Positions 54,601 through 64,000 of a stretch of 64,000 bases of DNA are shown piece after piece; the first letter of the stretch is position 1, and each line of letters begins with the position of its first letter. This DNA is from Odontesthes bonariensis (taxonomy: Eukaryota; Chordata; Actinopteri; Atheriniformes; Atherinopsidae). Location: NCBI RefSeq assembly GCF_027942865.1, contig NC_134506.1, forward strand, positions 15,708,436-15,772,435, read 5' to 3'. Under the pieces are notes generated by a model. That model was not told where the DNA came from. It did not search any database and saw only the letters and a list, made by a program, of their open reading frames with translations. The translations under genes were made by a program, and so were the position numbers.

Positions 54601-57600
54601 TGTTCTCCTGATGGAATGTAAATAAACGATTATTAAGCGAGCGGCAGGAGTAGTTGGGTTTCCATCAAAGTCTTAATGAATTTAAGAGCGTATTTTGTGA
54701 GAATGCGCAAAAAGCAAAGCAAATTTATGTTTTGATTTATTCGCAAAACCTGTTTCCATAACAAAAATGCGCATTTTCCTTTTATCGATACGCTGACAAA
54801 TCTACCCCCTCCAAGCGTAAAAACTTGTTTGCGAATTGCATTTGGTAACGGTGCCAGATCCTCCAGCCCCACCAGATTCCTCAGAAGCCCCCGCAAAGGT
54901 GACGAAAAGGTGCATCTTGCCATCCACTATTGAGAAATGGAAAATCGACTAGCTTGGTGTGGAAGTGGTTGACAAGAACACGGTAATCTTCTGTAAAGCC
55001 TGCAGAGCTCATCCACCTAAACATGGTTTTGGAAGCGACCAGGTCAAAAAATACAATGCACACCATCACCAGACTACGAAACACCACCGTTTCGCTTATG
55101 GTAAGTGACAACAGACGCTAACTTTTAAGACTTCATCACATCTTTTGTGTGGCTCGTTAGCTAAGGTGTCGAGTTGATAGCTATGGTCACCGTCTACATC
55201 CTGCAGCAACATACGGCTCTTAGGCAAACACTGAGAGCCGTATGTTGCAGCAGGATGTAGACGGTGACCTTAGCGTTAGGCTAGCATCAACTCGACACCA
55301 TAGTTGAGTTATGTAGTTTGGACTGTGTCACTTCTCGTGTTCCTCGTGCAGAATGTGCAAAAAAAAAAAACGACCTGTACTCTCGATTTGTATACACAAC
55401 GTTGCCTAGCAACGTCGTGCATGCGCATTATATCCTGCTCTGCTCCCGAGTTTTAGCTCTGGTTTTAGTAGTAGGCTATTCATGGGAAACGTATGAATAG
55501 CACGTTAAGGTTTCGGCCAAGTTGTGATTAAAAGCAGATCTTTATTATTTAAGTAAAGAACGTGTAATCTATAGAGTCGATTTAGAGTCGGAGGGGGTGC
55601 TCAGCCCTAGGTTTTCAGCTTACTTTTATGTTTATGAGGGGCCAGGCAGCCTACCAGTATTGTTCTAATTCTCATAGAAGGCTAAAATTGTTTAAATCAA
55701 ACCAATACTGATGTCAGTTTGCTTACGGCTGCTCCTGTTTTCTGTCTGTACCTACTACTTCCACACTTCTCTCTGTAAAAGAAATGGCAAGCTTTACATT
55801 TATTTGGGTTGGGAGACGGCAAAGTAATGATGACGTTGTGCATTTAAATCTAAAAATAACTTGAAGATCTAAGTTTTTTTATGGCCCCCAAACATTTTGA
55901 AAATGCCCCCACTTTTGGGACTGTGGGGGCCAAAATTACCCCCAAAATATTTTCTTGATTTCATACCCTGTGCACAGCATTATTCTGATTACTGACCTTA
56001 ATCTAAATGAGATTATATTCTTACACGAGTTGCAGGTATGATATTCCAGTCATATTCCTGTTTACAGATTACAGCGCACAGTCTGAGTAGAGACATGTAC
56101 CTGCATTACATCCCCCTAATCTAAATTACATCCATAAACACATTCTTAGTGCACTCCTTCTGCTCTGCTCTGAACTCATCGGAGCCTGTGTTGCCAGATT
56201 TTGTAATAGAAACAAGCAACCCAATCTATGAAAGTAGGCCCAAAACAAGAAACTCTGGCAGGATGTAATAGTGTGATTTAGGTGTATACATGTCATACGA
56301 CTAAGACTCGCATATTCCTCAAAGCTTAATTTGTTTATTGCTTTATATGTATATGGATTTATTCATCTCTTAATTGTCAAAAACGTTTAAATGTCATGGT
56401 TTTTTTCAGAATAAAGTCTTATTTGCAACATCTGACTGTTGCTGTGCATGAAAACATCGCTGTTGAGTGAAATGGTGTTCTCTACAAATGACACAATACC
56501 ATGGAAACTCTCACAGATGCTTTTCTTTCTCTTTATCCTGTCTTATTACTGAGTGCAGGACAGAATACTGCCTAATAATGTAAATGAAATTTTCTCACGA
56601 GATACTGTTGTGTAACAGAGCCCTTATAATCAGACTTATTTATCGGCAGCAGCACAATCCAAGCTCATTAATGGGCTGATTTACAACAATCAGGACAGTC
56701 TGGACAGTATAATATGTAGCAGCTCGTACTGAGTTACCGGGGTTTGAAATGTAGTTTTTCCTGAACAGCCTTTGATACTGACATGAATATTCAATTGATG
56801 CATGTGTGTGTGTGTGTTTGTGTTTCTCTTTCCCGTGTACTGCAATGTATCTGCAATGTGTGTGTGCTCATTTACAAGTGTTACCATAGAAACTGACACG
56901 AAGCCGTATGGCTCCTTGGTGCCTTAAAACTTTCTGAGGCTGAACTTTTTGTTTGGCTGGCACTCGAGAGACTTATGTGTGTGCACAAAGAGACACGCTC
57001 ACAAGTGCAACACATTGTTACAGTTTCTTGCAGGTTGAGTGAATTCTGCTGGAGTTGGTTACGGCCTCAGTGCGACAACATGTCCAGGTCAAAAATGGGA
57101 TGATGTAATGCTACAAACAACTGAAGATGGGACGGTTGTGCTGTGTGAGATCTTGTGTACAATATTTAACCTGGCATGATAGCCCCTAGATACATCATGG
57201 TGTCAAAAGGCCTGTATTTCTTGGTCAGCTTGTAGCTAATATGCCACGTGAGGCACTTGTTTCCATAACAACAGTTGGGGCCAGGCTCAGGGAGCCTTTT
57301 GTCTTTTTAGCAAACTGCCCCACAGAAAAGAAGACAGGGAAGATTTAATGATGTAGAGGAGGCATGGCAGAGCACAGTGATACAATAGATGGAGGGTGAT
57401 AGATGGAAGCTTCTTACCAAAAGGTGCTCAAGCACCATGGATGTATTAATAAAAGGTCCGTTGCTCTCCATGAGTCATGGCCACTTGGTAAGCAAGAGTT
57501 AGATTAAATAGGACATTAAAGTAAATTAATTGCCTGTCCCAGTTCCAAACCAAGACTCCTAAAACCATTCTAAAACGTGGTCAATAGCTGTGGTGGTGAA

Positions 57601-60600
57601 TGTTACCTGAAAGGTTCTGGTGATATCGTTGCTCTTCACTGTAAGCTCTCAACATGTTGTGAAAGTGAACAGTAGCCTGCAGGCAAATTCAAGAGTCAGA
57701 ACAAATTCCACAAGTGAGCTGCGTTCAGGTGCTTTTGCAGGAGAGGGTCATCAGACAAAGAGAGGTGTCTGAAAAATACAAAAGCAAGCAATGCCAGCTG
57801 TGCTCGTAGTTTCTTGAATTCATGTGGTGACTGAGCTGCTTCTTAATTAACTGAATAGTTTCTTTTTTCTGTTTTCAAATCCAGCAAAGAACAAATTTAG
57901 CCTTTCCCAAAGATACAAAGTAAGGTATGTGCACTGTCAGCCAGAGGGAAGCCAAGAAAGTCCTCCCTTTTTTTCACAACCAGCAGTCCTTTCCTCACAC
58001 AATCAACTGTAAAGCACCAGTATCTATTCAGATCACTGTGATGTGCCTGCTTTTTCACGTCTCACGGAGCTTCACTTTCCTCAGATGAACCTGTGCACAT
58101 GTCTGCGAACGTTTTGATGCACATTTTTGTACCAGCCTGTGACACACTTAGCCTTAATCTCCCATCTTTACGTGTCACTCACACATCTGTGGGCCTCCTT
58201 ACGGCTGTCCTAAAAGAAAACCTGAGAGGAGGAAGTCAGTTACACCAGTAACCAGAACATCAACTTGAATTTGAATAGCTTTTCTCTATTTCGTATATTG
58301 ATGTTTCTTTTTTTTTTCAACAATTTTTGGTAAAGTAATTAATCTAACTAAAGACCATCAAAATGACAATTTCAAAGATTAGGCTTTAAAGAAAATTCAT
58401 CACTATGTGTTTACATAAAGGATATTTCAGTTTAAAGAAATAAAAGTAATAACCTTCTTTTGTCATGGTCTGTTTGTCCTGAACATTCAACAGTACCGTA
58501 ACCAATCAGCATTAGCCACAATCTCAAAAGCTGTAAGTGAAGGAAGAATTGAACATCCTCATTAGCGCTTTTTTGGCAGTGTTGTTGCCAGTAGAAGATC
58601 AAGGAAAATAATGTTTTCACTTGCCAGTTAAGAAATCCCCCACAGACAACAATCTCTAAAAACGTTGTTATTGAACCATCAACTCTACTAGTGCAGTAAA
58701 TATGTCGTACCAATACTGACAGGCTATACATGCAACCTTTCCCGACTAGAGGATTGCGGTAATTTGATGTTTCTATGAAGAAATTGTATGTTTTTCTCTG
58801 CCATCTTGTTTGTGTGCTCTGGACTTTAGCCATGTTCCCACCTGTAATATTTGCAGTTCTGCATGTAACATTACTCACAGCCCATGCCCATTTATCTTCA
58901 TGAGAACGATTTACTTTTCAGTCTGCCAGTTAACCTTGTCCAGCATTTAAACTCAGAAGTCACATGGTCCGTGTGCCATGGTCAGCTGCTCTGATAGGAA
59001 GACTTTCAGAAACTAGTCCAGATGAATGTCCTTTTATGCATGCTTCTGTTGATCTGCAAGCTCTATCTTTTTCTTGTACTTTCTCCGTATTTTACTGCAT
59101 TTTGGTCTTAATTATCTTTAATGCATGTTGCTGCACTGATATCCTTATTGCTGAATTACAATTCACATCGACTCCGTTACCTCGTCTCCCCTCCCCTCTC
59201 CTCTCCTCTGGTCACCTTTGCTCTGTCTCTCTCCAGGTTTCTCAGGAGTGCCTGAAGATCTCCTGCCAGACTTTGATTTGAAGATTATGCCAGGTAGGGG
59301 CATAATGTACTCTTCCCCTGCCCTGCTTTCTTTCATTCATACTAACCCCGCTTCCTGCTTAAACTCTACCGTAGCTGTAGGAACCATTTGTTGGAGGGAT
59401 CTACCCTGGAATGGAATTTCTGCACTCAACATGAGATGCTTAGAGCGGGGGGAAAAAAACTCCTGTTTTCACATCTGGATCTGTGTCTATATCAAAACTT
59501 AGTCACTTCCGAGCTGGGCCAGGCTTCTCTTCTAGGATGATTGATTTTTTTCACTCAACTTGTCCAAAACATCTAGAATAATCTTGCTAATAAACAAACC
59601 AATCATACCAATCACAGAACCTCCATTTAATAAGATGACTAGGCTCTGACACGGGGCACAGGAAACTGGCAAAACGTTAGACTGTTTTATACCATGTATA
59701 ATGGTTCCTATGCTGTACTATCTAATCTATTCTCTTCTCAGAATCATAAACAACTCATGTTTGTGAATCAGCTCACTGGAGGCTTTGACGGCGTTGCGTT
59801 CAGAGCCATTTTTAAGATGACAGACTGATCCACACCCATCAAATAATGAGCTGGCTGTTACTCCCACTAAAATGAGCTGCGCTGGAAAACAGCTATTATG
59901 GTCATTACAGTTATTTATGGTTGTGGTCTACATATCATCACCATTTGTCCACTGCCCAGTGAAAAGGCAGCAATAAGGAGGGAGGGAACTTTGTTTATTA
60001 CACATCAAATTCCTTTAATATTTTGTTGATGATCCTATGGTTTTAAGGAAGCAGTGAGGGAATACTTGGACAATATGTCAGTAACTCTGCCCGTTGTTAC
60101 GAGACACTTATTACAACTGTAACTGTTGCGTTGGAAGGTGTTCTTGTCCACGTTGACTCATACCCAGTACTCAGAAATTATTACATGTTCGGTGGTAGCT
60201 TGAATAAAGCTGTGTGTGTGTCTATCTGTGGAGGAGTCACGGTGGTTGCAAAGAGTGAGTTGAGATCACATTACAAGCCATTTTTTTGTAACAGCCAACT
60301 CTTCACTATCTTACAGAGCAGCATAAACTGCCCTTTTCCTTCCTTTAGCAAAAACAGATTTCCTGTGAGTGTGTGTTTGTTTTTGGTGTCCGTGGCTCTC
60401 TGTGTGTGTGTCTCAAAGAGAATGTTGAGCTTGGTTTTACATTGTTGAAGATTTCCTTATCTGCCCTGTCCTTCCTTTTCCTTTGCTTTGTCCTCAAAGA
60501 CAGATACATGTAGTCGTATCAGTTGTACTGATTGCATCTTTCACTTCAACACCGCAGTACTTCAGCAGTTCATGTCAAACTATCTTGCCTTTTAGTGTAA

Positions 60601-63600
60601 CTCGTTTTCTCTTAAATTTGCCATGTTTTTTGATTCAACATAATGCTACATACAGGAACAATTACCAGACTGGATAACGATTCAAAATAGTTTTACGGAC
60701 ATTTTTCACTGATCAAGCCTTCCGGCCCCATCTGGTGTCTCATTGCTTTAGAATTTGTGATTCCTTCCTGAATTTGTACAGGAAATACAATAAAACAATA
60801 ACACACCTCTAAGCAGCTGTCATACATGCATATGGAAAATAATTAATATATATATATATATGTGTATATATATATATGTTCAAGAGTTATTTAACTTGGA
60901 TGAAATCTTTGTTGTTATCTTTGTTATCCTTTTGTGAATTTACTTAAGAGGTCACCGTGTCCATCTGTCAGAAATTTATCATTTGTTACAGTCTTTCTAT
61001 GTAAAACTACATGTTAAAACATTAGTGGTGGCCTTGTTAAACAGTGACGCTTGAGTGATTTGATATAAAGGCTGTGAGGGGATTATTGTTTGCAATAACT
61101 GTTACTTAGTTGCTATGCCTTTGATGTTTAAGCTGTAATGGGGATATTTTTTAGCATTTCACTTTTTTACCACCACTAATGCTCATTTTTCTAGCTTTAA
61201 GTTGTTCTTACATTCCTGCTAATCAACAGGGTACACAAATAAATACAACAATTTTACAATATTTTATTGTGTGGTCATTTTTCACATACTATTATTTACT
61301 AAATGTAAATGTATCATTCTCAGAATAAAGTTAAAATAGTGTACAATATGAAAGTGGCGCATACTGTTCTGTAGGCTTGTAGCATCTTTGTGTAATAAAA
61401 GCATGTCGTGTGAACAGTCACTGTTGACATAATTCAGAGGGAAAAACGGGAGGAAACAGGTGAAATGAGGTCACATATACAGGCAAACTGATTTTACACA
61501 GTCTTGCATGTCTATGTAAGAGATACGCATGATGAACAAATGCTGCATTTGATATAGCTTGTCATTGTTGATTTATGTAAAATGCAAACGTCGGGCTGAG
61601 AAACCTTACCTTGAAATACTGACCAAGAAATCTGACTTTTTGTGGTGTATGTTTTTTTTTTTTTCATCAAATACAGGATAATTGTTGGGACTATGGTTGC
61701 ATTCTGGGTAATGTATGAATTAGATTTTGGCAAGTGAGAGAAATGTACATGGAGAAAGATTTACTTTGTTACTTTTTCTCTTTTTTTTTAACTTTCCACT
61801 GAGACTGACACTGTCATGAGCATCCGCTGCTAACTGTGTGAAATAAGATGGATCTTATTTATTTATGTGTCTGCGTTTATTGATACATATCATTTTGTGT
61901 TGTGTGTTATTGCAGAGTGGGTGTTTGTGGTGGCAGTGGTGCTCGGCAGTGTATTGTTCCTGCTGTTGGTTGGAGTTTGCTGGTGTCAGTGCTGTCCTCA
62001 CTCCTGCTGCTGCTACGTCAGCTGCTGGTGCTGCCCTGACACATGCTGCTGCCCCAGACACTGTGAGTATAAACACAGATGAAGAGGAGCTCTGTCCTGA
62101 GAATACTGACTCTGGTCTGAATGAAATTGTGCTTTATTTTTTAGTGTATGAGGCAGGTAAAGGTATAAAGTCAGGCACCTCCAGTCCTCAGACACCTGTC
62201 TACCCTCCGTACTTTGTCTCTGGTGTGCCTACCATGGTCCCCATCGCCCCACCGTCTCTGGTGGACAAAGTGTCCTCTGTTCCACCCTCAGATGGCACCT
62301 TGGTCGCAGCAGGTGAGGTCATGCTTTTGTCTTTAAATTCTTTAGAAAAACTGAATTTTTGAGTTTGGAGTGAAGGATTTCAAATGTTTGATCCAAAAAG
62401 GTTCTTGAGCAACAGATTCTCACTTTCAGTTTATTTTTATTTGGTTTATGTGAACACAAAATGGATGTCCATGTCCCCCAGTGTCACCCAATGTTATTAG
62501 ATGGGCAGCCCCTCCCCCCCAGATTCCATACTGTCACGGTGTTCTCTCATTCTGTGAGAAACACTGAAACACTGTCTATGATTGAAGATCAAACCTTAAA
62601 CATTCGTATGAATATAGTGGAGCCACAGTGTGCGTTTATTTAACTTTGATAAGTATTGTGACATACAAAACATGCTAAAACATCAGAACTCTTGTCAAGC
62701 CAATGAATACAAATTCTTCATCCTGCTGAGTCAAGTGTGTGCATATCTCCAGTGCCCATGCACGCTGTAGGGGTTCCCTACCGCATGCCTTCACCACAGG
62801 ATCAGGACTCTCTCAGGGTGCTACAGTATGTAGAGAAACAACTGGCTCACTTCAACCCTGCCAGGTCCAGCAGCCACCAGTGTAAGCGTCATAAACCCCC
62901 TCTGCCGCTTTGCTACTGAAGCATGCTGATCTGGTCGTATAGTGTCCTTTAAGCTTTTTATTCTCTTGCGCTTGTTTCATACTGCACTGGCTTTCTGCCT
63001 ACTGGGTTTTCTATTATTCAGATGTGAAATAGCAGCAGATGTGCATGCCAACTTACCCGAAAGGAAAAGTTTTAACAATTCTTATTCCAACACTCTCTTT
63101 CAGACCGTGACTTTCTTCATCTGTGAATCTTGCTTTTGGAGAAATTGTCTCTTCATCTATTTATTTTTTCTCAGCAGTCTTCATTGATAATTTCATTTTG
63201 AACTATCCAGCCTCTAGCCTTTCTGAGCTCAGCTCCCTTCACGAGGGTGAAACCAGCTTTCGCCAAACGTACCGAAACGTCCAGAAGAAAGCTCTGCCAG
63301 CCATTCCTGATCATGACTCTCAACCTGAGCCGCAGCGCTACCGTGACAATCGCAGTCCAGAACCACAGCGTCACCGTAATAATCCACCTTCACCCCATCG
63401 CTATCGACACGACCCTGACTCAGACCCCCGTGACTGTCAGGAGGAGCTACAGCTTCCACGACGATACAGCGATGACCCTCCTTCCTCCTCTCAGTCGCAC
63501 AGGATCAGCCGGAATCAAAGGCAGCAGGATCTTAGTGAGGAAGACAAACACAGCAGGTACAGATATTTGAGAATGCACAAGCACATTCATACATAAGAAC

Positions 63601-64000
63601 ATACATTAAATTTGTTCCATGTTTTGTAGGTGGAACCCTCGTTCAGAGCACCTGCAGAGAAAGACATATCGTACCACCGAACGAACGGGCTCACTGGATG
63701 AGCTGGAGGAGTTTGCTGCTTCTTACAAGCAAAGAGAAAGCAGAGGAGCAGAGCTGAGGGAAGAAGAAGGTGGAGACTATGAGATGGAGCTTCGGGAGTT
63801 CCGTCGATATCCCTCCTATCGCCATGGTCCTCCTCAGCATTATCACAACAACGAAGATGAGCTCAGTGACCACAGCGATCATGAGGATCATTCCAGACAG
63901 AACAAGAAAAGCAGACAAAACATTAGTCCACTGTCTTCTCCTAAAAAGGGGAGGGGCACATGGGAAAGAGAGAGCACCGTCCCACCTGCTCCCACATTAG
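48641..64000 (+). CDS. ildr2: Immunoglobulin-like domain receptor 2 (angulin family), 9 exons, 3' end cut
   Basis: Exons: 48641-48719, 51274-51660, 54229-54348, 59237-59293, 61916-62062, 62145-62312, 62753-62881, 63211-63556, 63630-64000 (still open): 601 codons, human total 639. Angulins sit at tricellular junctions and recruit tricellulin; ILDR2 is also tied to ER and lipid homeostasis and T-cell inhibition in mammals. Seen: signal peptide MFVKVACGIWKLFLTPMWWI; an Ig-V domain (LPCQY, VVQWVYKSYC, YLDCSDNSRTVR, GDSGVYIC); a DLLPDFDLKIMP linker exon; TM then CWCQCCPHSCCCYV and CCPDTCCCPRH, the LSR/ILDR Cys-rich signature; LYEAGK; YVEKQLAHFNPAR; LSELSSLHEGETSFRQ; GSLDELEEFAASY. These and the linker exon favour ILDR2 over ILDR1, and gpa33 next door supports it. 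Upstream in-frame ATGs at 48560 and near 48601 would put a basic stretch before the signal peptide; 48641 is preferred. Exon 2 carries a Gly/Ser-rich insert not in mammals. Confidence 0.94.
48720..51273 (+). other. ildr2 intron 1
   Basis: GTAAGA donor, CTCCCACAG acceptor. AT-rich, with an ATT microsatellite at about 50768-50790. No transposon that I can delimit. Confidence 0.7.
52272..52375 (+). mobile_element. LINE (L2/CR1-type) fragment
   Basis: GGGTCACAGCGAGGTTGGAG and CCCAGCATGCACTGGGCAG match the core of the repeat seen at 8930, but only about 100 bp remain. It lies in ildr2 intron 2. Confidence 0.55.
52950..53942 (-). mobile_element. hAT element, internally deleted
   Basis: 993 bp flanked by a perfect 8-bp duplication CCCTGCAG (52942-52949, 53943-53950). 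The ends are TAGTGCTGAGCGGTA / TACCGTCCAGCACTA. Subterminal CACGGTAT and CCGGTAT words repeat at both ends. On the minus strand it keeps a BED-finger frame. Inserted in ildr2 intron 2, antisense to the gene. Confidence 0.93.
53354..53701 (-). pseudogene. BED zinc-finger N-terminus of a hAT transposase
   Basis: 115 codons from the ATG at 53701 (MESSEIEAAELVEHADTEEL). The BED finger is SVVWKFFGLKK, then CKGC, then HLSRKH (C-x2-C...H-x4-H), the DNA-binding module of ZBED-like and hAT transposases. The frame ends FARART shortly after; the RNase H-like catalytic core and the dimerisation domain are not in the element. A DNA-binding-only product is possible but unproven. Confidence 0.8.
54890..55100 (+). 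pseudogene. Degenerate BED-finger exon of a hAT transposase
   Basis: In one frame: STIEKWKID, a TAG stop (54950), then LGVEVVDKNTVIFCKACRAH, and HHHQTTKHH, ending at a GTAAGT donor (55101). The CKAC and H-x4-H spacing fit a BED finger. The in-frame stop and lack of the rest show that it is inactive. Confidence 0.65.
55165..55299. repeat. Hairpin inside the hAT element
   Basis: Arms 55165-55220 and 55234-55299 share GGTCACCGTCTACATCCTGC and GCAACATACGGCTCT with their complements, and GGTGTCGAGTTGAT at the base, with a 13-nt loop and a small bulge. Confidence 0.88.
55979..59236 (+). other. Remainder of ildr2 intron 3
   Basis: 3.3 kb of AT-rich intron from the hAT duplication to the CTCTCTCCAG acceptor. 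A short GT run lies near 56805. No exon or element recognised. Confidence 0.6.
59294..61915 (+). other. ildr2 intron 4
   Basis: GTAGGG donor, TTATTGCAG acceptor. AT-rich; a (TA)n microsatellite at 60845-60878. Nothing else recognised. Confidence 0.65.

Larger units (their letters stand above)
54418..55970 (+). mobile_element. hAT element, internally deleted
   Basis: 1553 bp flanked by a perfect 8-bp duplication TGCACAGC (54410-54417, 55971-55978). Ends CAGCGTCGGAAAT / ATTTCATACCCTG are imperfect inverted repeats. Mirror-like GCCCCCAA/TTGGGGGC blocks lie subterminally on both sides. It holds a degenerate BED exon and a hairpin. Inserted in ildr2 intron 3. Confidence 0.9.

Noticed and set aside
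61865-62362. Single 165-codon plus-strand frame across ildr2 exons 5 and 6
   Set aside because: A readthrough of the 82-bp intron in the wrong frame. The Cys-rich signature and LYEAGK require splicing at 62062/62145.

Overview
The window is nuclear DNA of a ray-finned (teleost) fish. Genes are split into many small exons with GT-AG introns. The three proteins are clearly vertebrate. The rest is filled with teleost-type repeats: L2/CR1-type LINE tails, TTAA-target MITEs, hAT, Harbinger-like, piggyBac-like and DIRS elements. No species can be named from sequence alone.

Three protein-coding genes are supported. grpr (gastrin-releasing peptide receptor) lies on the minus strand with four coding exons between 3577 and 19436. 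gpa33 (A33-antigen-like immunoglobulin protein) lies on the plus strand with seven exons between 42281 and 47050. ildr2 (angulin family) lies on the plus strand; nine exons are visible from 48641 and the gene runs off the right edge. gpa33 and ildr2 are head-to-tail, 1.6 kb apart. The human orthologues are also neighbours on 1q24, which supports both calls. All grpr and gpa33 exons join into open frames of 372 and 416 codons; ildr2 gives 601 codons before the window ends.

Layout: 1-3576 is 3' flank of grpr. 3577-19436 is grpr; its 12.1-kb first intron holds a three-layer transposon nest (Harbinger-like host, hAT MITE, nearly intact DIRS retrotransposon) and a second 8-bp-TSD MITE. 19.9-22.1 kb is a cluster of TTAA-target MITEs. 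22.1-26.8 kb is mostly featureless. 26.8-34.2 kb is a large inverted duplication whose centre carries a piggyBac derivative and a LINE fragment, with another foldback inside one arm. 37.2-38.4 kb is a long-TIR element with a P2X7-tail-like open frame. 39.0-41.7 kb is an old direct duplication just upstream of gpa33. 42.3-64.0 kb is gpa33 and ildr2, with two hAT derivatives in ildr2 introns.

The genes are not an operon. gpa33 and ildr2 both encode Ig-type epithelial junction or surface proteins with Cys-rich juxtamembrane segments; grpr is an unrelated peptide GPCR. The most interesting signals are the DIRS element (ITRs 145/146 identical, a UAG-CAG-UCA leaky-stop context joining gag to the integrase frame), a GC-AG intron in grpr, the 7.4-kb palindrome carrying twin candidate first exons, and the P2X7-ballast-like frame inside a transposon. 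I saw no tRNA, rRNA, CRISPR or prokaryotic feature.
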